From NCBI GenBank assembly GCA_014529385.2, contig CM043952.1, positions 159,061,557 to 159,123,556 of the forward strand: 62,000 bases of DNA, read 5' to 3'. Position numbers and translations under genes: made by a program. Numbering within the stretch: position 1 is the stretch's first letter; every line of letters begins with the position of its first letter. The notes under the pieces were generated by a model. That model had not been told where the DNA came from. It saw only the letters and a list, made by a program, of their open reading frames with translations, and did no database searches. Source of the DNA: Adiantum capillus-veneris. Lineage: Eukaryota; Streptophyta; Polypodiopsida; Polypodiales; Pteridaceae. Below, in pieces: positions 35,760 through 45,220 of the stretch.

Positions 35760-37091
35760 CTAAATTTTGTCTTCAATGTGAAGGGTTGAGATCATTTGTA
35801 TGGGAATTATGTCATAGCCATCCTCATTGCAAAATTGAGTAGGCATAGATATATTTACACATACATCCATTGTTGCTAAAATTTGAGTCCAGTCAAATGG
35901 CTCAAACAAATGCTCTAGAAAGGGTTCCGGTACATAGGCTTTGTCAGTGCAATCCCTTTCTAAGATACACTCTTCTCTTTTTAAACTCCCGTTTTCTGAG
36001 GCTCCACACATCCAAATAGGAATGTCCTTGTTCAACCAAGATGGAAGCTTAGTTTTAGCTGAAGAGACTAAATCAAATTCTTGTATGGGTGTTTTCATGA
36101 CATCTCTGTAAGTGTGATTTTTCATATTAACCCTTGTTATTGATTCCACTTGCTTCAAGTAAAGATAATTGTTTCCCCAATCTTGGATGAGTTGTACTTG
36201 TCGCATGAAACGTCTTCCCAAGATGATTTTGTAATTGAGTTTCTTTCCAAAGTCTACTATGGCAAAAGTGTGTTGATATTCAATCCCACAAGAATTAACT
36301 TTCACCTTTTCAAGCAGTCCTAAGGGTCTTTTGACGTGTCCATCAGCCAATTGTAATTTCGTTTGAGTTTGTCTAATGGTTGGTTGTCCCCAGGATTCCC
36401 ATACTAGTTTCGTGGCTATGGCTATGCCTGCCTCACAATCCAATATTTCCATGGTTCCTATATCAGTATATCTCACTGGAAGAGTTGTGTTTCCTTCTTC
36501 CCCATCGTAGTATTCTCTGACTTTGTTCATTGGAACTGATCTAATCTCTTTGTTATCCAATTCGTGTTTCAATTTTCCCAAAAATTTTGTGATTAGCCCT
36601 TTTATGCCCACCTTCTCTAGAGTTTTTTGTAGAGCATTCCATAAATATGGTCTGATTTTTAATAGTTCTCCTAAAGTAAGAGTGCATTGAATGGGTGTAG
36701 ACATGATTGAATGGATGTTGTCTACTTCTAGGGTTTGTTCCACTCTTTTTATCTGAGTGGTTTTAGACACTATGGATTCATCTTTTTTATCTCCCCAATA
36801 AGAGGCTAGTGTTTTCAAATTCAATGGTTTAGACATTCCTGAAGCTTCAAATCTGCAATCCCCATACAAGGATTGTACATCCATGCCCATATCAGGAGGT
36901 AGATTGTCTAAACAAAATTTCTCTATAGGAGCTGACTTCAGAGTTAGGCTCCCATCATTGATCTCTCTAACTTTTTCCCATAAGTGTCTTGGCCAGTCTT
37001 CTTCTACTAAAGGAATTTTATCTAAGGCATCTTCGTTGTTTGGCACTATAAGTTCTAGCTCTTTTGTTACAAGGTGGGGTTCTACCACCAC
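35760..37091 (-). pseudogene. GypB aspartic protease region, 443 residues
   Basis: One long open frame. Residues 130-165 (PIQCTLTLGELLKIRPYLW) precede EYYDGEEGNTTLP at 193-205 and the active site ILDCEAG at 216-222, where the usual DSGAG reads DCEAG. The protease end is IILGRRFMRQ. The spacer continues WMCGASENGSLKREE, FDWTQILATMDVCVN and FCNEDGYDIIP. NA2 has the same layout with a perfect DSGAG. Cleavage activity here is doubtful because Ser and Gly at the active site are changed. The frame itself is uninterrupted. Confidence 0.8.
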
Positions 37092-39749
37092 TTTGTATTT
37101 TTTCTTTACTAGTCCTTACCACAAGCTCCTCAGGTTTTACCATATTCTCGAACTTAAGTTTTTGTTTTTCCAGCATCTCTTGAGTAATTCTTACCAAATT
37201 TTGATAAGATTCAAGCTTAGTTGCTTCCATGTCTAGAGAAGGATAGTTTTTCTATTTGTTTTTCATGTTTTGGCCTACTTTAAGTCTCGCTTGGTATGCT
37301 TCCAAGGCTACATTAATTGGCTCAAAAATTGTCTACTAAAATTGATCCTCCAGATTTCACGGTGGTTTCCTTGATTTCACTTCCAGCTTCTTTCACCTTT
37401 TCTTGGAATATTTTCTTTGCTTTCTCCTCGATTTCAGCCTTTTGTTTTTGTTTTCTCATCTCATACCTTTTGCTTCCGCTTCTTTTGGTCTCTTGAGAGG
37501 AAATTTTTGTATTCTCCGAATCATCAGAGGAGTTATGTTTCTTTTTCTTAGCCTGGGCTCTAGTTATTACCTTGATTGGAACAATTGGTTCACTCTCAGA
37601 TGAGCTACTAGGTATCACTTGGACTACGTTCACTATTGTTTTACCCTTTTTTAAAGGATTTTTTGGACAATCTTCAGGGAAGTATCCTCCCTTTTTGCAA
37701 CATTGTATGCAATAAGCTTCAATTGGCTTAAGGTTCTTGTCAGGATCTAAGCATTCATTTTTACAATGATCATGTGCACCATAGTTATGACAGTTCCCAG
37801 TTCTTGGCTTAATCACGGGTCTTACCATTGGAGGTCTAACACCTTGATTAGCTACATAGTACATCAGTGCAAGATGTGGTGTAGTATAAGTCACAGGTTC
37901 TTCCATTGGTGGTGGATGTGAATTATACCAATGTCCTTCTACCATTATTATAGATGGACTAGGCTCAGCATAGTGTGTAACAGGCACTAGTGCTTGTTCA
38001 CCTATGGCTCCCTCTGAATGCATGTACTTTACAGGCACTACATTATGTCCCGGATATGGAGGTTGTTGACCCAACACGGGTTGAGGTCTTTTCATACCCA
38101 TCGGTGGTCTTTGAGCTGGGGCCATATTAGGCTAATATATGTACATGGGTTGTTCTTGTGGCCTCATAGGTACGTATCGAACATTCCCATCATACTTTGG
38201 TCGGTAATAACACTCATTGGTCTCATGGATGGTCCATTTACCCTCAATTGTACACCATTTCTGCAGCCTAATTGGTTGTCCCTGTTGAGGCATCCCTTGC
38301 CCTAGTCCCCTCATAGGTGCTTTTTTGGGTGTTATTCATCATGGCATTCATCCTTTTGAGCATGTCTTCTATGGCTGAAAGCGGTGTTGCAGAAGTTGTT
38401 CCCACTTGTGCTGGTTTGGTGGATGTTGTTTTCTCGCTTTGGTTATCCTTAGGGACATCTTCTTTGTTGAAAATATCACAATTGTCTCCTAAGTCAATAG
38501 AATCTGACACACACTCTTCTAGGGTCGTATACTTCTTGCTATACAATATAGCATGAAGTTCTTTGTTTAGCAGTCCCTCTTGAAACGATGATACTAGTCT
38601 TTCTTCTGCCGGTATCTCTAGCTCTTGGCATCTTGCAATGTATTGTTTCATCCTAGTTGCACAATCCTTAATAGACTCACCTTGTTTCTGTTTAAAGCTG
38701 TAGATTTGAGCTACCGTATTGTGTTTTGATCCCCTTTTTTGGAACATATAGCTACAAATCCTTGAGCTAATGTATTTAAGTCCATGATTGACCTTGGTGG
38801 AATGTTTTGGAACCATGTCAGTGATTTTCCTTCTAATGTCATTCCAAATCCCTCAAATTGAGTATGGAAATCAAATATGTGTTCTACTCTTAGCACTTGC
38901 TTAAAGCTTGCTAAATGGTCATATGGATTCCTAGATCCATTGTATTTTCTAACCCATTTCTAAAAATCAGCTGGTCTGACATGTCTATTTGGTTCAGCTC
39001 CCAGTCTCTCGACAGTTGGTCCTGTTCCGAGTCCTTCAAACCAGTCTGCTGGAAATAGTGACTCATGTAGCCCTGGACTTGCTTTAGTGTCACCCAATTT
39101 TCTTCATTTTTTAACATTACTCTCAAAAGATCTCTCACGAAGTTCTTCTCTTGGAATAGTTTCTGGTCCTTGGCCCAATATCCAATCCCTTATGGAGTAC
39201 CCTTGGTATTTGGTTTGTTCACCTCTTCAGGAGTCATCATAACAAAGTTATTGTTATAACAATCCTTAAACAGGTAGGTTGGTAGATCTGCTGAACCTCT
39301 TGTCTTTGATTTTGAAGATATAAATGATCTTCATGGGCATTAGTTGTCTTGATTTGGCATGAGAAGTCCACAGAAGAACTTTGACGTTTCTATCCTCCCA
39401 ACAATAGACTCCGATCCTAGGATTATTTGTACTAAGCTGTTTCAAAGGCTTCAAATCAACTTGATTGTATCCCTTGAATTCTAAAGTTGGTGGTCCTTCT
39501 TTTGCTGCCATATCTAGAATTATGGTATTTACTTCTAACACCCATTTGTCTATCACATAAGGGTTTTCAACTTGTAAATATTGAGTTCTGTTTCTATTCA
39601 TGTACATTTTTCCTTGTTTGTTTGCCCTGATTTTCTCTTCAAACTCTATGCCATGGTCATCAATGCGAATAGCATACTCTTCATTAGGATCCAAGTAAAC
39701 CTGAGCTCCATGGCAATTAGTCTTATAAAAAGAGAGTGTATGCTTATAG
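37018..39749 (-). pseudogene. gag: GypB gag, main part
   Basis: From high coordinate: QVYLDPNEEYAIRIDDHGIEF (39.3-39.7 kb), KWVRKYNGSRNPYDHLASFKQV near 38.95 kb, the capsid signature FGMTLEGKSLTWFQNIPP, YSFKQKQGESIKDCATRMKQY (38268-38816), then Pro/Met-rich text. Two zinc knuckles follow at about 37.7-37.8 kb: CHNYGAHDHCKNEC, where the second Cys is Tyr, and YCIQCCKKGGYFPEDC, where the His is Gly. A Lys-rich coiled region and SILVDN end it. Frameshifts and stops separate the pieces. Cop splits off the N-terminus at 39749. Confidence 0.8.
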
Positions 39750-40071
39750 TGTAAAGAATGAGGATGCAAGAGAGCTACACAAGGCAAGCACAAAGCACAC
39801 AGAGATGGAAAGCTTCTTCTTCTTCTTTTCAGAAAAGAGAGTACAAAATGACTAAGTGCTAAAGCTGAAAAGTAGCACATATGTACATGCGGTCACTAAG
39901 TGTGAACTCGCTAGAAGCGTACTAGGCTGGCACTATAAGTGTAGTCCAGCTGTAGAATCACTGGCATAGATCCTCTGTGTCGGTCACCTAACGCGCCAGT
40001 GAGTAAATGCCGTAAGCGGCCAAGACCCGTAGTGGATGCCAGCTCAAGGTGTAGAGCTCGACATCTCAACA
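39750..40071 (-). repeat. Cop 3' LTR
   Basis: 322 bp, minus strand TGTTGAGATG...CTTTACA. The pol reading frame runs into it and stops at 40044-40046, so the first 28 bases of the LTR are coding. Confidence 0.95.
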
Positions 40072-42515
40072 CTCCCCCTCGAGCTCTGCATGTCGCAGAG
40101 TCCAAGCATAGTCTGGAAACGTCGAAGCTTCTCAGCTCCGAGGGCCTTGGTAAAGATATCCGCTATTTGCTCCTCTGTGCTGACGTAGACCAAGTCGATG
40201 TCGCCTGCCAACACTCGCTCTCGAACGTAGTGGTAATGGACCTCTATGTGTTTGGTCCTAGCATGGAACACTGGGTTCCTAGCCAACTGCATGCTGCTGA
40301 GGTTGTCACAATGAATGACAATCTGCTGGTCCACCTGCACTCCCAAGTCCTCAAGTAATGTGCGTAGCCAAGCTACCTCGCACGCCGCAACTGCTGCACC
40401 TCTGTACTCGGCCTCTGTGCTCGATAAAGCAACCGTAGGCTGCTTTTTGCTGCTCCAAGTAACAGCAGCACTCCCAAAAGAGAACATGAAGCCACTCGTA
40501 GATCTCCTATCAACAATGCTACCTGCCCAATCTGCATCTGTATACCCATACAATGCTAATGGTGCATCTGCTGCATAGAACAATGCGTAGTCAAGAGTCC
40601 CTTGCACATACCGAAGTGTGCGTCGTACTCCATCCAAATGTGGCTTCCTCGGAAGCTGCATGAACTGACTCTCCAAGCCTACTGTGTAGCTCAAGTCTGG
40701 CCTCGTGATAGTCAAGTAGATTAGACTACCCACAATCTTCCTGTACATGTTGACATCCTCAACAACATCACCCTTTTCTGCACTCAGCTTTGCATTCACA
40801 TCCAAGGGAATAGAAATTGGATTACAATCAGCCATACCATACTTTGACAACATGTCCAAAGCATATTGTCTCTGTGACAGCCATACACCCTCTGGAGTCC
40901 TGATCACCTCAATGCCAAGAAAGTAGCGCAACTCGTCCAAATCTTTCATTTCAAACTTCTGTTTGAGAAGACCCTTCACATGGTCAATCTCCATAGCATT
41001 GTCACCCACAATAATAAGGTCATCTACATATATGGTAATGACCACAATCCCCACATCACTCTCACGTACATAGAGTGAATGATCAGCATGAGCTCTCCTA
41101 AAACCAATACTGACAAGATACTTGGCAATCCTGTCATACCATGCTCTAGAGCCCTGCTTCAAACCATACAAAGCTTTGAGAAGTCTGCATACATAATCTA
41201 GGTAACCTGGATCGACATAACCAGGTGGCTGATCCATATACACTTCCTCTTGCAACTCACCATTCAAGAAGGCATTCTTTACATCCATTTGATGCATAAT
41301 CCATCCTCTAGATGCAGCCACTGCTATGACAGCTCTCACAGTCGTCATCTTTGCCACTGGAGCAAAGGTCTCCTCATAGTCTATGCCATACGTCTGTGCA
41401 TAACCCTTTGCGACCAGCCTTGCCTTGTGACGCTCAATGTTACCATCAGCCTTATGCTTGGTTTTATACACCCATTTACATCCAATAGCTTTCTTGCCAC
41501 TTGGCAATGGCACCAACTCCCATGTGTCGTTTGCTTCCAATGCAGCCATCTCTTCATTCATTGCATCATCCCAATGCACATTTCCAACTGCATCCTCAAA
41601 ACATGTGGGCTCCACATCCTGTATCACCTTAGCCATGTAGGCTTGGTGATGCGCTAGATACCCATCATAAGTCAATTTTTGAACTGGATTTCTGACTCTA
41701 TTAGATCTGCGCGGTCCTGGGTCACTCCTTTGCCCTCTAGCATCTTCTTGTACTTTCCTTACACCAGGTGTCCTGACAGCCGGAATTCCAAATTCCTCAT
41801 CAAGACTTTGTTCAGAACCATCTGAATCCATGTCTACATGTGAAAAACCTGATGATGCATCAGCCATAAGATCAACCTTTTCCTTTCCTTTTCGTGATAC
41901 ATTCCCTGTACCTGTTGGTGGAGTAACCTGCGTACGTAGTCTACCATTCCATGGTTTCTCAACAGAGCCACGAGAAGAGGACTCTTGTGGTCCACTCAAA
42001 ACCTGTGACTGTGGCCTCACATTTTGTACAACCACATCATCTTTTACATCAGCCCCAATAGTGCCATGTGCATTACTGTACCAGCTGCTCATCTCATCAA
42101 AGACTACATCTCTGCTCACTCGTAATTCTCGTGTAGTAGGATTGTAGCACCTGTACCCCTTTTGTTCAAGGGAATATCCCACAAGAATACATTTCTCTGC
42201 TTTAGGATCCAATTTCCTACGCAACTCATCTGGTACATGCACGTAAGCTATGCAGCCAAACACTTTCAAGTGTGCCAAATCAGGTTTTGTACCTGTAAAC
42301 TTTTCCTCGGGTGTTACATCATGCACCGCAGCTGTAGGTGTCCTGTTCATAATGTACACAGCTGTATTTACGGCTTCAGCCCAGAAATGATGAGGCATGT
42401 TCTTCTCATTCATCAATGCACGTGCAACCTCTGCAATGTGCCTGTTTTTCCTTTCTGCGACCCCATTCTGTTGTGGAGTATATCTGCATGTAAACTGCCT
42501 GCGTATACCATGCAT
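40044..42515 (-). CDS. pol: Cop pol second part: integrase end, RT (YVDD), RNase H
   Basis: 823 residues in the same frame as the upstream ORF, separated by one stop codon. It starts within the integrase core: Glu21 in QQNGVAERKNRH completes the catalytic triad, followed by the CILVGYS region. RT spans about 335-590, with KARLVAKGYAQ, the fingers DVKNAFLNGEL and the active site IYVDDLII at 496-499. RNase H follows with GYTDADWAG, STEAEYRG and IHCDNLSS. All catalytic residues I can check are present. It encodes cDNA synthesis and integration. The start Met here is only the first residue after the stop. Confidence 0.95.
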   Translation of the reverse strand: MHGIRRQFTCRYTPQQNGVAERKNRHIAEVARALMNEKNMPHHFWAEAVNTAVYIMNRTPTAAVHDVTPEEKFTGTKPDLAHLKVFGCIAYVHVPDELRRKLDPKAEKCILVGYSLEQKGYRCYNPTTRELRVSRDVVFDEMSSWYSNAHGTIGADVKDDVVVQNVRPQSQVLSGPQESSSRGSVEKPWNGRLRTQVTPPTGTGNVSRKGKEKVDLMADASSGFSHVDMDSDGSEQSLDEEFGIPAVRTPGVRKVQEDARGQRSDPGPRRSNRVRNPVQKLTYDGYLAHHQAYMAKVIQDVEPTCFEDAVGNVHWDDAMNEEMAALEANDTWELVPLPSGKKAIGCKWVYKTKHKADGNIERHKARLVAKGYAQTYGIDYEETFAPVAKMTTVRAVIAVAASRGWIMHQMDVKNAFLNGELQEEVYMDQPPGYVDPGYLDYVCRLLKALYGLKQGSRAWYDRIAKYLVSIGFRRAHADHSLYVRESDVGIVVITIYVDDLIIVGDNAMEIDHVKGLLKQKFEMKDLDELRYFLGIEVIRTPEGVWLSQRQYALDMLSKYGMADCNPISIPLDVNAKLSAEKGDVVEDVNMYRKIVGSLIYLTITRPDLSYTVGLESQFMQLPRKPHLDGVRRTLRYVQGTLDYALFYAADAPLALYGYTDADWAGSIVDRRSTSGFMFSFGSAAVTWSSKKQPTVALSSTEAEYRGAAVAACEVAWLRTLLEDLGVQVDQQIVIHCDNLSSMQLARNPVFHARTKHIEVHYHYVRERVLAGDIDLVYVSTEEQIADIFTKALGAEKLRRFQTMLGLCDMQSSRGSVEMSSSTP
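40072..40081 (-). promoter_or_regulatory. Cop polypurine tract
   Basis: The minus strand reads CTCGAGGGGGAG before TGTTGAG. It also codes for SRGS near the pol C-terminus, so the tract lies within the reading frame. Confidence 0.85.
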
Positions 42516-44384
42516 TCACAGAAAATCTGAAAAATCATTGGAGAAGTACTCTCCCCCTCCATCTGACCTCAATGTCTTGATTTGCATATCTGTCTCCTTC
42601 TCAATCATGACTTTGAAGTCTTGAAAGTGACCAAACACTTCACTTTTGTTACGCATGAAGTAGACCCATACTTTCCTTGTATGGTCATCAATGAAAGAGA
42701 CATAATACCTGCAACCATGTATACTTGCAGTATCGGTTGGACCCCAAACATCTGTGTGCACCACCTCAAGTGGCCTTTTACATACATTGCGCTCATGTGG
42801 AAATGAGCCCTTTGACTGTTTTCCAAACTGGCATGCTGCACACACTTTATGCATACCATCCACCTTGAATTTGGGCAAACCTTTTACAATCTGTTTTGAT
42901 TGCATGCTGCGCAATCTCTGCTCATTGACATGGCCAATGCGTTTGTGCCAAATGTCAACATCAGCCACAACACCTGTGCCCTGTGCAAATAATGCAGCTT
43001 TTACCTCAGGCATGTCTACATTCAGCGTAAACATTCTGCCCACACATTTGCCCTCTGTGATCAGCTTACAGCCATTCTGGAAATCTTCTACATAACAGCC
43101 ATTTGGATTGAAGCGAACCTGCAAACCCTGCTCAACCATTTGTCCAACAGAAACAAGATTCTTTGTAATGTTTGGGACATGAAGTACATCTGCTAAGTAC
43201 TTTGATTTCCCACTCTTCATATTTAGAGGTATGTCCCCTACATGAGCAATGGGGTGAGCTGTATCATCTCCTGTCTGCACATAGCCTGACACATCTGGTT
43301 TGCGCATATCTCTAAACCACTCTCCACGAGACGTCATGTGATTAGAGGCACCTGAATCCACATACCAAACATCATCTTGGGTGGAATTCTCTGCAGTCAT
43401 TGTATTCATTACATGCTGCATAACAAACATGCGCTTGTTTTTGTTGTCATCTGCATCTCTGCTAGTAGATGCATAGTTGCCTTGTTCTCTCTTTCTACTT
43501 GCTTTTCCCTTTGGACAGTCACGTGACATGTGACCTCTTTCACCACAAGTCCAACATTCTCTACTATCTGGAGTATGTTGCTGCCTGTTTGATCCTGCAC
43601 CACGACCTCTTTGACTCCCCCTGCCTTGAGAATGGTTTCCCCTGCCACCTGTATTGTTTTGATTTGATTGACCTTCCAGAAATTGGCCCCTGCAACCCCT
43701 TGGGCCTCGACCACGACCTCTACCTCTACCTCTGCTGGAGTTAGAATAGAAGGCCTGTTCAGAATTATTTCTGCCATGAGAAGAAGATGTGTCAAGGTTC
43801 TTCTCCTCAAGAATAAGCATAGAAATCAAATCTTGGAACACGGGGATGTCGTCTCTTGTATTCATGGAAGACCTAAAATGTACATACTCATCTCCTAGAC
43901 CATCCAAGCATGCACGGACAATGTCATCGTCTTCCACTGACACTTTAATAGATCCAAGAGCCTCAATGATACTCTTGATCTTCAAGGCATAATCATTGAT
44001 TGAGAGGTTGTTCCTCTTAACCTGATTTAGCTCCGACTTTAGTTGAAGCTTCCTGGCCTTGGTGTTCACCTCGAACACTCTGCCTAAGTTTCTCCATGCA
44101 ATGGCGGGGGTTTCAGCATCCTGTAGATAGCCCATCATGCCATCTGTGATGCTCATAGACAGCCAATACATCACTTTGCTCTGGCCTTGTTGCCAGTCCC
44201 TCAAAGCTTTCCTTTGTTCTGCTGTAGCATTTGCCTCGGGAATCTCTGGTTCCTTTTCATTGTCTCCTTCTACATAGTCCCAATAACCTTTTCCTTTTAG
44301 GAAATTTGTTATTCTGAACTTCCATGCAGGGTAGTTATTTTTCTCAAGCTTCTCAGTAACAATCTGACTGAAACCGTCAGACAT
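42516..44384 (-). CDS. gag-pol: Cop gag, protease and start of integrase
   Basis: 622 residues from MSDGFSQIVTEKLEKNNYPAW. Gag (about 1-275) contains DLISMLILEEK and an Arg/Gly-rich tail. A perfect zinc knuckle CWTCGERGHMSRDC lies at 277-290. The protease active site YVDSGASNHMT is at 341-351. The GAG-pre-integrase zinc region (WHKRIGH...CAACQFGK) is at 479-522. The integrase core holds Asp544 (HTDVWGP) and Asp608 (LRSDGGGEY). The frame ends at TGA (42516-42518), after FSDFL, where a sense codon such as TGC or TGT is likely in active relatives. That single stop is the only coding defect I see. Confidence 0.95.
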   Translation of the reverse strand: MSDGFSQIVTEKLEKNNYPAWKFRITNFLKGKGYWDYVEGDNEKEPEIPEANATAEQRKALRDWQQGQSKVMYWLSMSITDGMMGYLQDAETPAIAWRNLGRVFEVNTKARKLQLKSELNQVKRNNLSINDYALKIKSIIEALGSIKVSVEDDDIVRACLDGLGDEYVHFRSSMNTRDDIPVFQDLISMLILEEKNLDTSSSHGRNNSEQAFYSNSSRGRGRGRGRGPRGCRGQFLEGQSNQNNTGGRGNHSQGRGSQRGRGAGSNRQQHTPDSRECWTCGERGHMSRDCPKGKASRKREQGNYASTSRDADDNKNKRMFVMQHVMNTMTAENSTQDDVWYVDSGASNHMTSRGEWFRDMRKPDVSGYVQTGDDTAHPIAHVGDIPLNMKSGKSKYLADVLHVPNITKNLVSVGQMVEQGLQVRFNPNGCYVEDFQNGCKLITEGKCVGRMFTLNVDMPEVKAALFAQGTGVVADVDIWHKRIGHVNEQRLRSMQSKQIVKGLPKFKVDGMHKVCAACQFGKQSKGSFPHERNVCKRPLEVVHTDVWGPTDTASIHGCRYYVSFIDDHTRKVWVYFMRNKSEVFGHFQDFKVMIEKETDMQIKTLRSDGGGEYFSNDFSDFL

Positions 44385-44681
44385 CTTGAAGCACTAAGAT
44401 AAAATAGCTGTAATCTGCAAAAACCTGCAAATCTGCTGAACCTGCTATCGTGGTTCCTGTAACGCTTTCTACACTCAACGAGTGTCCACAATCAAGCGTT
44501 TCACAACCACTGTACTTGTACAGTAAATCTCTGTATACTGCACTTTGGAGACCTGTTCAGAAACTTGTGCGAAAAACCCCTAAAAGTTTTTTCGCTGCGC
44601 GAGGCGCCTTCGGCATCTGGTCGTGGATTGCGAACGAAGGGATTGTGATGCTCTTGCTCTCTTAGCCTCCCTTGCCTGCAC
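44385..44681 (-). other. Cop 5' leader
   Basis: About 300 bases between the primer site and the gag ATG. No ORF of note and no leader palindromes like those of GypB, NA1 or NA2. Confidence 0.6.
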
Positions 44682-44695
44682 CAGGCTCTGATACC
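44682..44695 (-). promoter_or_regulatory. Cop primer-binding site (initiator Met tRNA)
   Basis: The minus strand reads AGGTATCAGAGCCTGG next to the LTR end TTTACA. This is the standard TGGTATCAGAGC plant site with the first base changed to A. Confidence 0.9.
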
Positions 44696-44696
44696 T

Positions 44697-45018
44697 TGTA
44701 AAGAATGAGGATGCAAGAGAGCTACATAAGGCAAGCACAAAGCACACAGAGATGGAAAGCTTCTTCTTCTTCTTTTCAGAAAAGAGAGTACAAAATGACT
44801 AAGTGCTAAAGCTGAAAAGTAGCACATATGTACATGCGGTCACTAAGTGTGAACTCGCTAGAAGCGTACTAGGCTGGCACTATAAGTGTAGTCCAGCTGT
44901 AGAATCACTGGCATAGATCCTCTGTGTCGGTCACCTAACGCGCCAGTGAGTAAATGCCGTAAGCGGCCAAGACCCGTAGTGGATGCCAGCTCAAGGTGTA
45001 GAGCTCGACATCTCAACA
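44697..45018 (-). repeat. Cop 5' LTR
   Basis: 322 bp, identical to 39750-40071 except one C/T difference near the inner end. Outside it, at 45019-45024, stands CTCCCC, the same six bases that flank the other LTR on its inner (polypurine) side. Confidence 0.95.
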
Positions 45019-45220
45019 CTCCCCGCACTGTGGTTCTGGTTTCTGAATGAGTCAAATAGGAAGACATTTCAAATGTTGATTCCGAAAAAGTGTTTGAGAC
45101 TTCTTCAAAGATAGTGTCTAAGTGTTCGCCTTGATTAACACTCTCTTTGGTGGATACTCTACCAGCAGTCTCTCCAAATATGCTTTGATTTGCTAGTATA
45201 AGACCAGATCTACGGTTCAT
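45019..45220 (-). pseudogene. gag: GypB gag N-terminus, cut off by Cop
   Basis: Begins MNRRSGLILANQSIFG and reads to SETRTTV just before Cop. The rest of gag continues at 39749 (YKHTLSFYKTNC). It is preceded by the palindromic leader, as in NA2, so this is probably the true gag start. No domain is recognised. Confidence 0.55.

Larger units (their letters stand above)
39750..45018 (-). mobile_element. Cop: young, nearly intact Ty1/copia element
   Basis: 5,269 bp with 322-bp LTRs at 39750-40071 and 44697-45018 that differ at one position by eye (C at about 39780 against T at the partner). It has an initiator-Met PBS, a single gag-pol frame of about 1,446 codons interrupted by one stop, and a polypurine tract. 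No 5-bp target duplication is visible (TATAG on the left, CTCCC or GCACT on the right). It splits GypB gag and is the youngest event seen. Confidence 0.95.

Noticed and set aside
40315-44491. Plus-strand ORFs across Cop and other antisense ORFs of 60-135 residues
   Set aside because: They are antisense shadows of well-supported minus-strand gag-pol.
30805-45220. GypB pol block as a separate element nested in a shorter minus-strand element
   Set aside because: No LTR, PPT/PBS pair or target duplication delimits it, and its gag start follows the palindromic leader exactly as in NA2.
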